A DNA stretch of 64,000 nt from Kushneria phyllosphaerae (lineage in GTDB: Bacteria; Pseudomonadota; Gammaproteobacteria; Pseudomonadales; Halomonadaceae): assembly GCF_900312995.1 (NCBI RefSeq), contig NZ_ONZI01000001.1, positions 744,001-808,000 of the forward strand, written 5' to 3'. The notes under the pieces were generated by a model. That model did no database searches, had not been told where the DNA came from, and saw only the letters and a program-made list of their open reading frames with translations. Positions 29,348 to 37,635 of the stretch are shown here, piece after piece. Numbering within the stretch: the first letter of the stretch is position 1; each line of letters starts with the position of its first letter. Position numbers and translations under genes: made by a program.

Positions 29348-30020
29348 GATCGGGTACCCATACCTCCGATAGAGGGCTGAAGGATTGAGCCATATCGCAA
29401 TCCAGCTGCCGTGTCGCCAGCAGATGCCATAAATGCGCAATCCCCTCGGCCCGGTAAATATCGCCCATGAAGTGTCGAGACAGTAGGTAATCCAGGGTCG
29501 CCACCCCCATCGTCCTCACCGTGATGAGCACTGCCTGGCTTTCAACAGAGGGAAACACCATCCGCTTGTAGCGCGTCAGGAAGGTAATATTGTCCAGGGT
29601 CTTATCACGAATGCGGCTTTCATCATGAATGCGAAACGCCCAACCCTCGTTGTTGGCATGCCGCATGGCGGCCTTCCATTTAGGCGACCATTCACGCCAA
29701 TGTTCTTGCCACTTTCCCCGTGGCTTTACCTCCACCAGGAGAGGTTTCGGGTAGTCGTTGTAATGGCGGTTACCGAGACGGTAATAAACCAAATAATCCG
29801 GCGTGTAGGTGTAACGCCTACCGGTCACTGGATGGTGAAACGGGATCTCACACGGCTGTGAAATCACGCCTAGCACGCTCACATCAAAGTCAGCCTTGAT
29901 GAGGAAGTCACGTTCGAGCGTTGACTCAAACGCAATAGATTCCTCCCCGCGAAAGGCATAGTAGCCAGACACACTTCGCCGGGTAGGGCCGATGTTACGG
30001 ACGGATGTGGGCAGTGGCAT
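29340..30020 (-). CDS. tniC: TniC/TnsA-like heteromeric transposase endonuclease
   Basis: A 226-residue PD-(D/E)xK nuclease. Catalytic residues are visible in FESTLERDF (Glu), YTPDYLV (Asp) and LVEVKPRGKW (Glu-Val-Lys), followed by a helical C-terminal domain. TnsA cuts the 5' ends so the element leaves by cut-and-paste. It is the first gene at the right end. ATG 30020 or TTG 30035 may be the start; the latter overlaps a transposase-binding repeat, so the operon is probably autoregulated by TnsB-like binding, as in Tn7. Confidence 0.92.
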   Translation of the reverse strand: MPLPTSVRNIGPTRRSVSGYYAFRGEESIAFESTLERDFLIKADFDVSVLGVISQPCEIPFHHPVTGRRYTYTPDYLVYYRLGNRHYNDYPKPLLVEVKPRGKWQEHWREWSPKWKAAMRHANNEGWAFRIHDESRIRDKTLDNITFLTRYKRMVFPSVESQAVLITVRTMGVATLDYLLSRHFMGDIYRAEGIAHLWHLLATRQLDCDMAQSFSPLSEVWVPDHE

Positions 30021-30025
30021 GAGAA

Positions 30026-30159
30026 GTCGCACCAAATGTTGAATAAAATATGATTTGTCGCAGCAATTGCTATCAATTCTGTCGCATTCAATTTTGTATA
30101 GATTACCATAATAGCCCGGTATTACGCCCTGAGAGTCGCATCAATTGCTGATAATGACA
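30026..30159. repeat. Right end of Tn7-like element: four transposase-site repeats
   Basis: GTCGCA-type sites in one orientation start at 30026, 30057, 30081 and 30135; the last is the terminal repeat, ending ACA at 30159. Core forms include gtcgcagcaattgct and gtcgcatcaattgct. Having more sites on the right than on the left is the usual Tn7 asymmetry. Confidence 0.88.
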
Positions 30160-30164
30160 GCGGC

Positions 30165-30335
30165 TCTCGTCCTCGCCCGGGGGAGATTTCGCTCGCGCAT
30201 CAGGGCGTGCTCTTTCTGGATGAGCTGCCGGAGTTTGATCGCAAGGTGCTGGAGGCCATGCGCGAGCCGCTGGAGTCCGGTCGCGTGCATATCGCCCGTG
30301 CCAGTCATCAGCGCGAATATCCTGCTCGTTTTCAG
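30165..30335 (+). pseudogene. comM: comM, middle piece between the two mobile elements
   Basis: Fifty-seven codons that encode [14 protein letters not shown], the Walker [10 protein letters not shown] and the stretch to QREYPARFQ. They are in frame with the 5' piece once the transposon and one target duplicate are removed. The left boundary is the target duplicate 30160-30164. The right boundary is the attL core of the serine-recombinase element. Confidence 0.97.
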
Positions 30336-30361
30336 TAGTGTGTCACGTTGGTATGAACCAC
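30330..30361. other. attL: core and left recombinase arm
   Basis: Core TTTCAG (30330-30335), then the element arm ending ATGAACCAC (30353-30361). This arm is the inverted repeat of GTGGTTCAT at attR, at a near-equal distance from the core. Confidence 0.75.
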
Positions 30362-30404
30362 TTGTCGTGGTTACTATGTCAGTAACTAACAGGGTTCATG
30401 CACC

Positions 30405-32081
30405 ATGCCGCAAGCAATCTCCTACATACGCTTCTCGTCTGCGCACCAAGGCAAGGGAAGCACCACAGAGCGCCAGCACACGCTGATATCAAAATGGATG
30501 GAGTCCCATCCTGATGTTCAACTGTCGCCACTCTCAGGCGTGGATGAGGGCCGTTCGGGGTTTTCAGGAGAGCATCTGAACCACGGTCTAGGCAAGATTA
30601 TTGCTGCTATCGAGGCTGGCAAGATCAAAGCTGGTGACTTCATCCTTGTTGAAGCAGTAGACCGGATAGGGCGCTTGGAACCCTTGGACATGCTGAACCT
30701 GCTACAGCGCATTGTCGCTACAGGTGTGGCTATCGTGACGCTTGAGGACAATCAGACCTATTCGAAAGAGTCGCTGAACAACAATGTGGGAAGTCTGTTC
30801 ATCCTCGTGGGGAAAATTCAACAGGCCCATGAGTACAGCAAGAACCTTTCAAGGCGTCTGAAAGGCTCGTGGGAGGCCCGTAGAAACAAGGCCCGCAAGG
30901 GTGACACCTTTAAGAAGACTAACGCTTTCTGGCTCACCACAGAAGGCAAGGTGAAGCCCCGTGAGGCTTTGATAGTGCGTGCCTGTATTAACAGGTATCT
31001 ATCAGGCAGGAGTGCCAAGCGGACTATCAGCGACCTGTCTAAGCAGTACCCTGAGTTGGTCGGTACTCATGAGCGCACAGTGTGGCGTTGGTTCAGAGAC
31101 AGAGCATTGATAGGGGAGTGGTCCAATAAGGGTGACCCCATTGAAAATGCCTTTGAACCTGTCATCGAGACAAAGGTGTTCTACAAGCTTCAAGCTGAGT
31201 TAGCTAGACGTGCCAAAAGCATGTCACCTGAAAAGAAGTACACACTGGCAGGGCTTGTTGTTTGTGGCTGTTGTGGCAACACATGTCATTTCAGAACGCA
31301 GCGCTTTGACGGATACACAATCGTCTATTCGAACTGCGGCAACTTCCTCAAGAATGGCCCTGATGCCTGTTCCAATCGGACCACATGGCAGTATGAGCTG
31401 TTGCTTTACATCTTCGAGAGCTACATACCGGAGCAACTGAGTAGCAGTATCTGGGATGAACAGGCCAATCAGGAAAGTGAAAGACTGGAAGACCTCAAGG
31501 GCCAGCGGAAAGAGATTGATGCTCAGATTGATAAGCTGTTGGACCTGCTTATATCCATGCCCGATAGCTCCAACGTCAAGGCAAAGCTGACAGGGTTAAA
31601 TGAGAAGAAGGACAAACTGTCAGCACAGATCACTGAGACTGAAATGTTTCTCGTTGGTGCCAGTTATAACGATCACTTCAATCTCGATACCATCGTGGAT
31701 AACGCCAATCTTGACTTGGAAGAGTATCTGACTGATCCAGTCGCCATGAGGGAGCAACTTTTAAAGACCGATTACAGAATCAGGATGGCTGGTAAGGTCG
31801 TAACTGTGAATGTCGGTCCTGCTGGCAGTGAGCGCTATGAGATAGTGAGGCGTACCACTCGCCACAAGTGCTACATCCTCAAGCACACCGTGCCAGAGCA
31901 TCAGCTACTTGATGAATCAGACGACGAATGGCATACAGTCCCTGAAAGCGTTCGTTACTATGCTTTGAACAGGAATGGCTGCTTGACCAGTGCTGATAGT
32001 GAAGATGACCTGGTGGAGCGGCTTGAAATGATCAGGCAGCACGAAAGATCGAACATCGAGTTCGAGATATCAGAGTTTTAA
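30405..32081 (+). CDS. Large serine recombinase (integrase)
   Basis: A 558-residue site-specific recombinase. The N-terminal resolvase domain has the YIRFSS nucleophile serine (about residue 11), the ERQ motif and the LVEAVDRIGR region. A recombinase domain, a zinc ribbon (CGCCGNTCHF...CGNFLKNGPDACSN) and a coiled-coil stretch rich in Glu/Lys follow. Such enzymes integrate unidirectionally between short attP and attB sites and need a directionality factor to excise. It lies 70 bases inside attL, the usual position. The ATG at 30405 is the first in frame and no strong ribosome site is seen. Confidence 0.95.
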   Translation: MPQAISYIRFSSAHQGKGSTTERQHTLISKWMESHPDVQLSPLSGVDEGRSGFSGEHLNHGLGKIIAAIEAGKIKAGDFILVEAVDRIGRLEPLDMLNLLQRIVATGVAIVTLEDNQTYSKESLNNNVGSLFILVGKIQQAHEYSKNLSRRLKGSWEARRNKARKGDTFKKTNAFWLTTEGKVKPREALIVRACINRYLSGRSAKRTISDLSKQYPELVGTHERTVWRWFRDRALIGEWSNKGDPIENAFEPVIETKVFYKLQAELARRAKSMSPEKKYTLAGLVVCGCCGNTCHFRTQRFDGYTIVYSNCGNFLKNGPDACSNRTTWQYELLLYIFESYIPEQLSSSIWDEQANQESERLEDLKGQRKEIDAQIDKLLDLLISMPDSSNVKAKLTGLNEKKDKLSAQITETEMFLVGASYNDHFNLDTIVDNANLDLEEYLTDPVAMREQLLKTDYRIRMAGKVVTVNVGPAGSERYEIVRRTTRHKCYILKHTVPEHQLLDESDDEWHTVPESVRYYALNRNGCLTSADSEDDLVERLEMIRQHERSNIEFEISEF

Positions 32082-32571
32082 AGGTTGGATCACGGGGGAT
32101 GGCCTGCTGGCTGTCCCTTTCAATTGACCAAATTTTGGCGTGCTTGCTAGATTTTTAGAATTTTTGTCAATACCTTTTGCTGTATAGTTACAAAAATAAA
32201 CAAACTGGGAGGCCCAGCAATGGCGGGGCTTCTAGCGTGTCAATAGTTTAGTTGAAAAATATAATCATTGAATGAGAATCGTTATCATGCGATAGTATTA
32301 CCTAACGGGGAGATACTGAGAACTCAATCGTTAGCCGATATTGATAGCTCAGTTATGACTACTGATCACTACTGATCCAAGGGAAGTGAGCGGAAGCGAA
32401 ACAAAGAGGTTAAAGCTTCCAGTATCATTCAAGGGTATTCAGTAATAGCTGCCTTACGGCAATATCTACTGATAGCTTAATCAGTAACCTTCTTGGCACG
32501 ATCAATCTCTTATTGTCGCTCTGCTCCTTCATCCTGCTATCGCGGGAACATATTAGAACCCTCTTGCAAAA
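32082..32571. other. AT-rich non-coding region after the integrase gene
   Basis: No convincing gene. It contains a Fur-box-like 15-mer (32273-32287), the short direct repeat actactgatc (about 32357-32376) and several gata-gct/cagta motifs. The long inverted repeat that closes the region begins at 32557. Confidence 0.5.
32273..32287. promoter_or_regulatory. Fur-box-like 7-1-7 motif
   Basis: TGAGAAT-c-GTTATCA matches the TGATAAT-n-ATTATCA model at 12 of 14 positions. No promoter or gene with an obvious iron function adjoins it, so binding is unproven. Confidence 0.35.
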
Positions 32572-32631
32572 TCACTGGTAGTTCGTGCCTAACGGCAGAG
32601 ATACCAATGGCCTTGCAAGAGGGTTTTTTGT
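32557..32631 (+). terminator. Long inverted repeat with T-run, probable terminator
   Basis: Perfect 13-bp arms aaccctcttgcaa (32557-32569) and ttgcaagagggtt (32613-32625) followed by tttt. The loop is 43 bases. The right arm lies inside the 3' end of the minus-strand regulator gene. It probably stops rightward transcription from the integrase. Confidence 0.55.
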
Positions 32632-33747
32632 TCGTGCTTTGCGTGTCTTGTGCAGCCTTCCAAGACCCTTGCCAGTAATCAGTGGCACGTAAGTGGTAGC
32701 AACATCACCAGAAGGCTTGGTGTAGTTGTGGACACGATACTCAAGATACCCGGCATCAATGTGGCGCTGATACGGGACGCGCTTGCTATTGATCCATCCC
32801 CAATCCTTGAGATGCTGGAACAGCTTGCTTGGCTTCACGTTCAATGCCTTGGCAGCTTCACGCACCATCATGTTGTCACCAGTCTCGGAAACAGTCCGGG
32901 CAAATTCTACCCATGGGGTCTGTGTCTCGATCTGCTTCTGATACTGCTCGGACTGGCCCTTGTATTCCAGTGCTTGTTGTTCAGCACGCTGTGCTTCCAA
33001 TTGAGCCTGTTCACGACCTTCGAACTCCTGTGCCCATGCTCGTGCTGCTTCGGCAGGATTGGTGAAGTCTGGTAGTGCTGGTTGCTGGACCTGCTGATGC
33101 TGTGGCGTAGCAGCACCAGATTCCAGATCGTACCAACGCTTGATGACTGCCGCTCGACGCTTTACATCATAGCCGGTGATCAGGACTTCTGTGTGGTACC
33201 GATCCAAGAGGAACCCTTGGGTACGCTTGGTCTGGGGGCAGTCAATTGAGGTAACTCCCTGATTTTGTTGATAACTCAAATCTGAGGTGGGGTCCATCTG
33301 ATCTAGCATGGAACGAATATCTCTCATAACATTGTCATGGCGCTTGCCAGTTAATTCAGCAATCTCACGACTACTCATCTTCATCTTACCATCATCCTGC
33401 TGAACCGCTGGCTGAGTTTCCCCAAGCGTACACGGCTTCCATCCATTGGGGTCTTCAACTTCTGTAGAGTGACGACCAACACCCACACCAGCTCCAACAT
33501 GTGACATAACGCCCATCTGGGACTCGCCTTTTACCAGCTTTGCGTAGACCGATCCATTGTCAGCTACTTCCGGACCTTCGGTGCTCCAATCAACAGGCTG
33601 TCCGACAGAACCCCTGATCCGTGCTGAGGTATCTTCGATAGCGGCGATCCATTCTCGACCGGCATTGACGTTTCTCAGGATGAAGTTTTGCAGATTGGGT
33701 GAAATCCAAGTACCAATCCTGCCGTCTTCGATACCGCCACGGATCAT
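32572..33747 (-). CDS. Rha/KilAC-type phage antirepressor-like regulator
   Basis: Up to 391 residues. The central part (KMSSREIAELTGKRHDNVMR ... LDRYHTEVLITGYDVKRRAAVIKRW) is a Rha-family DNA-binding domain. After a coiled linker comes a KilA-C domain (WVEFARTVSETGDNMMVREAAK ... PYQRHIDAGYLEYRV). Such Rha-KilAC fusions act as antirepressors or lysogeny regulators in phages and satellites. The first 120 residues are unlike either domain and no ribosome site precedes the ATG at 33747. Translation may instead start at the ATGs near 33516 or 33384. Transcribed away from the replication and structural genes. Confidence 0.85.
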   Translation of the reverse strand: MIRGGIEDGRIGTWISPNLQNFILRNVNAGREWIAAIEDTSARIRGSVGQPVDWSTEGPEVADNGSVYAKLVKGESQMGVMSHVGAGVGVGRHSTEVEDPNGWKPCTLGETQPAVQQDDGKMKMSSREIAELTGKRHDNVMRDIRSMLDQMDPTSDLSYQQNQGVTSIDCPQTKRTQGFLLDRYHTEVLITGYDVKRRAAVIKRWYDLESGAATPQHQQVQQPALPDFTNPAEAARAWAQEFEGREQAQLEAQRAEQQALEYKGQSEQYQKQIETQTPWVEFARTVSETGDNMMVREAAKALNVKPSKLFQHLKDWGWINSKRVPYQRHIDAGYLEYRVHNYTKPSGDVATTYVPLITGKGLGRLHKTRKARTKNPLARPLVSLPLGTNYQ

Positions 33748-33834
33748 ATAAAAGAATTATCACCGCGGATCTATCTATTTAAATAAGCGAGGCATGATTA
33801 CATACACTGATTTGAAGAAAACTTCAATTATTAT

Positions 33835-33863
33835 TTGACGAGTGTGGATATTAATTATATAAT
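33835..33863 (+). promoter_or_regulatory. Strong sigma-70 promoter
   Basis: TTGACG (33835-33840), 17-bp spacer, TATAAT (33858-33863), upstream of the gene at 33927 and divergent from the Rha/KilAC gene. It is the clearest sigma-70 promoter in the element. Confidence 0.8.
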
Positions 33864-33926
33864 ATTAGTTACAAGGTGAGCAAAGGAAGTCACCCAAAAA
33901 ACAATAATCAGCAAGGGGTACGTACA

Positions 33927-34544
33927 ATGAATGCAGTAGAACAAAAACAACTGATCCAGCGTCACGAAGAGCTAATCGAAGTTCAAAAGCTTGAAGAAGA
34001 TGTGCAACGGCTTTTAGAAAATCCAGAGTTTTGGGACGATATTGAAAACCGTGAACAACTGGACGCATTCATTTGTAAGCGTGTCATTGCTACTCCCCTG
34101 ATCCTTCATTCCAATCTGGGTTATCTCGATACCCTAGCGGATCACACAGAGTATAAGGCAGACAGTAGAGTCGGATTCAGTAAGAGTCATATTAATATTC
34201 TTGAAACGCTGTCCCAGAATCTGAACTATCGCAATCTTATCATCGTTGGTCGTCAAGACTTGGCCCAGCAATTAGGCGTCAATCCAAAGAATCTGAAAAG
34301 AACTCTAGACAGCGTTTCGACTTGGATTCACGTTCTACCAAACACAAAGGCTGGTGAGGTAAGGATTCTGATTAACCCGGCTTACGCTTATCGCTTCCCA
34401 TATGTTGATCAGGAAGAAATCGAGTTTCGTTCATCCATGTGGTACGCACTGTTCAAGGGTAACGCTGACCTAGATGAACTGGCACAACGTGATGTCGTGT
34501 TGCGTTACCTGATCAAGCAAGACAGATGGCCTGTACTGGCCTGA
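33927..34544 (+). CDS. Hypothetical protein, possible replication initiator with winged helix
   Basis: A 205-residue acidic protein that I do not recognise with certainty. A helical N-terminus precedes a segment (FSKSHINILETLSQ ... LIIVGRQDLAQQLGVNPKNLKRTLDSVS) that reads as a winged helix-turn-helix. A beta-hairpin and VRILINPAYAYRFPYV then follow, a layout seen in RepL-like plasmid initiators. ATG 33927 has aagggg upstream; a GTG at 33876 is an alternative. The strong promoter ahead of it and its place opposite the Rha regulator suggest an early replication or control function. That is inference from layout. Confidence 0.6.
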   Translation: MNAVEQKQLIQRHEELIEVQKLEEDVQRLLENPEFWDDIENREQLDAFICKRVIATPLILHSNLGYLDTLADHTEYKADSRVGFSKSHINILETLSQNLNYRNLIIVGRQDLAQQLGVNPKNLKRTLDSVSTWIHVLPNTKAGEVRILINPAYAYRFPYVDQEEIEFRSSMWYALFKGNADLDELAQRDVVLRYLIKQDRWPVLA

Positions 34545-34772
34545 GAACACACGTCAGCAGCGTGTAGGGTGTATCGGTTACCGGCATTTCTGATGCACCC
34601 ATAAAGTCCTGTGCCACTCCTCACAGGCATCCAGCAGTCATGGTGTCCTTACTGTCGTTGCATCATGGCTGCTCCCTATCTCCTTAGTCACCATGACGGT
34701 GACTTCTAGAATATAAGGGATACTGACATGTCCCTTGTATAGCTCCTGATTTATCGTCGGGAGTTTCCAAGT

Positions 34773-34802
34773 CCTATGGGCTGGTTACCTATGGGCTGGT
34801 TA
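34773..34802. repeat. Perfect 15-bp tandem duplication
   Basis: cctatgggctggtta occurs twice back to back (34773-34787, 34788-34802), just before a terminator and the morphogenesis block. It could be a packaging or regulatory site, or a chance duplication. Confidence 0.85.
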
Positions 34803-34821
34803 CCTTGATTGGTTTTGGATG

Positions 34822-34845
34822 GCCCTCATTCGTGGGGGCTTTTTC
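34822..34845 (+). terminator. Terminator before the morphogenesis block
   Basis: Six-pair stem gccctc / gggggc (one G-U) followed by five T. Confidence 0.65.
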
Positions 34846-34912
34846 GTGTCTTAAATTTATGAATGGTCATTCTTTGGAGTGTTCATCCATAAATCTTCAA
34901 AGGTTCAAAATA

Positions 34913-35215
34913 ATGACAACAATAAATTCAAATAAAGTGGGGCGACCAAAAGGGAGTAAGGCAAAAACTCCTGATGACATTATCCCCTATGCGACTATCG
35001 AAGATATACCGCTTCATGTGTTTACTAATCGCATGTGTACACAAACAGATAGCCCAGACCTGAAAGGTTATCTCTTGTATATGCTGGAACATTACCCGGA
35101 TGACTTGGCATATATCTTCGATTACACGCAGCAATGGTGTGATATTGAAGGTGCCACATACAAGATGACTTTCAGGCAGTGGAAAACAAAACTTCACAAG
35201 GATTTAAATGGCTAA
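34913..35215 (+). CDS. Small hypothetical protein with AT-hook-like N-terminus
   Basis: A 100-residue protein. Its start NKVGRPKGSKAKTPDD has the GRP core of an AT-hook. The rest is helical with aromatic residues (YLLYMLEHYPDDLAYIFDY). It lies directly before the portal gene and overlaps it by eight bases, where a small terminase subunit is often found. That role is possible but no terminase signature is visible. Confidence 0.6.
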   Translation: MTTINSNKVGRPKGSKAKTPDDIIPYATIEDIPLHVFTNRMCTQTDSPDLKGYLLYMLEHYPDDLAYIFDYTQQWCDIEGATYKMTFRQWKTKLHKDLNG

Positions 35216-36527
35216 CCTACAAAGACAACAAAGCTCACCGCTGCATATTGAAAACAGCATTATTCATAGTGGTCGCAGGGAACTTTCACCTGAACTCTTC
35301 CCCCAGACTGCTCGTGACATGATGCAGGACAGTACCATTAGTGGTGCTATGGCTTTCATCAAGTCGATCCTGAACAAGCCTTTCCGTATTGAGTACCACG
35401 AAAAGAGCACACAGGCAGAGAAAGCGTTAATTGACGACTTGAATACCTCTCTGGGCTCACTCAACTCATATACGCCATATCAGCTTATGAGCAACATCCT
35501 TGGAGCTTGTGAGTATGGCTATTCAGTACATGAGGTGGTGCTAACACGTAATAGCAATGGCCGTATGGTCTTTGGGAACATCTCTCCCATCCATCCCAGC
35601 ACCATTAACCGCTTCCAGTTTGATAACGGCAGGCTGAAACAGCTTGAGCTGGGACCAGTACAGAATGACGGGAAGGTCGTTGATATCTCGATCCAGCGTG
35701 ACAGGACAATTAACGGTGACAAGGTGCTTCTGTTTCGCCTGAACCCGTCACAGGACAATCCCCTTGGCACGTCGATGCTTCACAGCGTGTGGAGTGCATG
35801 GAAGCAAAAAAGCGTCATCGAGGAATACAGCCTCATTGCTGTTGCCAAGAACATGTCCGGTGTCCTGAACATCGAACTCCCGTCCGAGTATATCTCCAAG
35901 TTTCACACTGACCCGATGTCAGATGAAGCCATGTATGTGCAGCAGGTGATGGACCAAGCCCAGCTTATGCACGCTGGCAAGAGTTCCTTTGTGATGACTC
36001 CCAGTGATGTTTATGACGGCGGACAACGCATGTTCAACGTCACCACCATTGGCACCAACACAGCAGACAACGCTCAGGCCATCGAGCACATCCAGCGACT
36101 TGATACGGCCATCCTGATCAGTCTTCAGTCTCTGATCCTTCAGCTAGGCGCAGATTCCAATGGCTCCAATGCGCTGAGTGAGAGCAAGACTTACCTACTG
36201 GAAATATTCGTTAGCTCTCTACAGCGAATGATTGCAGATGAGTTTGCCAAGGCTCTGAAAATGGCCTTCAAGGCGAATGGGATGTCAGAGGACAGGCTGC
36301 CCCGGATCGTCTTTGAGGACACCACAGAGGTTGATTGGGACGTGTTTTCTAAAGCCTTCCAGCGCCTCACGCAGTCCGGTGCCATCACACCTGATCGTGA
36401 CCTTGAAAACCATATCAGAGACACCTTGGGCGCTCCCCGTAGCAGTGGTTATCAACGCTCCCAGCGTGCTCAGGCAATCACCACAGCGGACCCTGACGAG
36501 CGCCTAGAGACGGACAAACAAGCATGA
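35208..36527 (+). CDS. Phage portal protein (DUF935/Mu gp29-like)
   Basis: A 439-residue portal protein, which forms the dodecameric ring at one capsid vertex through which DNA enters. Supporting blocks: ARDMMQDSTISGAMAFIKSIL near the start, the mid-chain CEYGYSVHEVVL and GNISPIHPSTINRF, and the C-terminal half with MQDQAQ-type helices and an EVDWDVFSKAFQRL segment typical of DUF935 portals. The length is normal (400-520). It is coupled to the gene before it by overlap and to the next by ATGA. Mu-like portals usually sit next to terminase; here terminase is four genes downstream. Confidence 0.88.
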   Translation: MANLQRQQSSPLHIENSIIHSGRRELSPELFPQTARDMMQDSTISGAMAFIKSILNKPFRIEYHEKSTQAEKALIDDLNTSLGSLNSYTPYQLMSNILGACEYGYSVHEVVLTRNSNGRMVFGNISPIHPSTINRFQFDNGRLKQLELGPVQNDGKVVDISIQRDRTINGDKVLLFRLNPSQDNPLGTSMLHSVWSAWKQKSVIEEYSLIAVAKNMSGVLNIELPSEYISKFHTDPMSDEAMYVQQVMDQAQLMHAGKSSFVMTPSDVYDGGQRMFNVTTIGTNTADNAQAIEHIQRLDTAILISLQSLILQLGADSNGSNALSESKTYLLEIFVSSLQRMIADEFAKALKMAFKANGMSEDRLPRIVFEDTTEVDWDVFSKAFQRLTQSGAITPDRDLENHIRDTLGAPRSSGYQRSQRAQAITTADPDERLETDKQA

Positions 36528-36892
36528 CAGACCAAGAACAAAAGCTAATCAAACAGATGCGCTTCCTTGTGGGCGATACCGATACAGAATCCCCGCTTAT
36601 CCCAGATGACACCTACCTATATCTGTTCGATCAGTACGGATCAGTACAGGTGGCAGCAGCGGAAGCACTGGAAAGCCTGATCAATGAACTTTCCTTGTCT
36701 CCCAAGCGTGAAAAAGCCGGCGGGTATGAGGTAGAGCGTCACGATATCGACACGCTGGAAAGACGCCTGACCAGTCTCAAGCGAAAGCGTAACCGGGTAG
36801 TCCCCATGATCGTTCATTCAGACAGGGAAAGCTGGGACGACTTCGATTCAATCTTTCAAAACAATCACAGGAGACCTTATGGGCAAGTTTGA
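36524..36892 (+). CDS. Small head-completion/connector-like protein
   Basis: A 122-residue protein, mostly helical. The opening MRFLVGDTDTESPLIPDDTYLYLFDQ followed by AAAEALESLINEL is the pattern of gp6-like head-tail connector proteins, in which a short acidic loop precedes an Ala-rich helix. It overlaps the portal gene by four bases and the next gene by 14. A role as adaptor below the portal is likely by context. Confidence 0.65.
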   Translation: MTDQEQKLIKQMRFLVGDTDTESPLIPDDTYLYLFDQYGSVQVAAAEALESLINELSLSPKREKAGGYEVERHDIDTLERRLTSLKRKRNRVVPMIVHSDRESWDDFDSIFQNNHRRPYGQV

Positions 36893-37274
36893 TGGTGCGG
36901 CCTTTGCCCGTGCCTACCGTGCATTCATGAATGAGCAGGAAGAGCCAGAGACCCCGCCAGAATCCACACCCGAAGATAACGAGCAGGCTTTAGAAGACAT
37001 TCGAGAACGGCTAAGGCCAATTCTCTACAACGATGAAATGATTGATGAGTTTGCACCCGTATTCTTCAAGCTGAAAGATTCTGAACAAGTCGAACAAATC
37101 TACTCCCTCCTTGAATCGAAAGAATCCCAAATCAAAGAACTCTCTTCAGGCGACTACTTCAAACAAGAGTCCAGCCCGGAAGATAAGCAAGAGCATGAAG
37201 ATTCTGAAGAGTCAGAAGAAGATGCAATCAACTATGTAGATCAAATTCTACAGCAACGTTATAACGACAATTAA
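36879..37274 (+). CDS. Acidic protein, probable capsid scaffold
   Basis: A 131-residue protein, very rich in Glu, Asp and Gln, with predicted coiled or disordered character (EDKQEHEDSEESEEDA). It has no recognised domain. A small acidic helical protein just upstream of the decoration and capsid genes is the usual profile of a scaffolding protein. No protease domain is fused to it or found next to it. Confidence 0.6.
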   Translation: MGKFDGAAFARAYRAFMNEQEEPETPPESTPEDNEQALEDIRERLRPILYNDEMIDEFAPVFFKLKDSEQVEQIYSLLESKESQIKELSSGDYFKQESSPEDKQEHEDSEESEEDAINYVDQILQQRYNDN

Positions 37275-37286
37275 GGAATACAATTA

Positions 37287-37604
37287 ATGCCAAAGTTTGC
37301 AGATAACATCGTCCCAAGAGAAGGGTTCATCGTTAATATTGGCGGTGTTTACCACCTGCCTTTTGATCAGGTTCAACGTACCTTCACGGAAGCCCTGCCA
37401 TCGGGAACCATCGTCACTGACGCTGATGGTGCTGCCCGTGGAATCCTAGCTGAAGACGTGGGCACAGACACACAAGTTGCCCGGATCATGGTTCGTGGTA
37501 ATCCCACAACTGTTAATGCCAAGGCTCTTAACTACAACGGCCTAGATACTGATATCGCTAATGCTGAATTGGCTGAACTCAATATCGTAGTCGTAAACAA
37601 GTAA
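37287..37604 (+). CDS. Putative head decoration (cement) protein
   Basis: A 105-residue protein, beta-rich (GTIVTDADGAARGILAED ... QVARIMVRGNPTTV), similar in size and pattern to lambda gpD/HDPD-like or DUF2190-like decoration proteins. In many phages this gene lies immediately before the major capsid gene, as here. ATG 37287 follows aaggaa. Confidence 0.6.
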   Translation: MPKFADNIVPREGFIVNIGGVYHLPFDQVQRTFTEALPSGTIVTDADGAARGILAEDVGTDTQVARIMVRGNPTTVNAKALNYNGLDTDIANAELAELNIVVVNK

Positions 37605-37635
37605 TCCAATAATAACTACAGGGAACATAATTATA

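Larger units (their letters stand above)
13639..30159. mobile_element. Tn7-family transposon inserted in comM (Tn6022/AbaR-type backbone)
   Basis: A 16,521-bp element. It is flanked by the 5-bp duplication gcggc (13634-13638 and 30160-30164) and bounded by TGT...ACA ends with 25-bp imperfect inverted repeats. The right end carries tniC-tniA-tniB-tniQ plus a zinc-ribbon gene, all on the minus strand. The left end carries a TnsE-like gene. Between them is metal-resistance cargo of visibly lower GC than the host. Insertion into comM by a tni/Tn7-like element matches the Tn6022/AbaR island family of Acinetobacter, where comM is the classic site; the match rests on gene order and target, not on a database search. 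Confidence 0.95.
34545..34912. other. Non-coding gap before the structural block
   Basis: It holds the 15-bp tandem duplication and the terminator listed separately, plus ccatgacggtgac-type inverted repeats near 34690. No coding sequence is supported. Confidence 0.5.

Noticed and set aside
13639..30159. CRISPR-associated (CAST) transposon
   Set aside because: No Cas genes or repeat array in the element; TniQ with a chromosomal-gene target is enough to explain the insertion.
30160..30335. The block between the two elements as a small independent gene
   Set aside because: Its translation is exactly the missing middle of ComM and it is in frame with both outer pieces.
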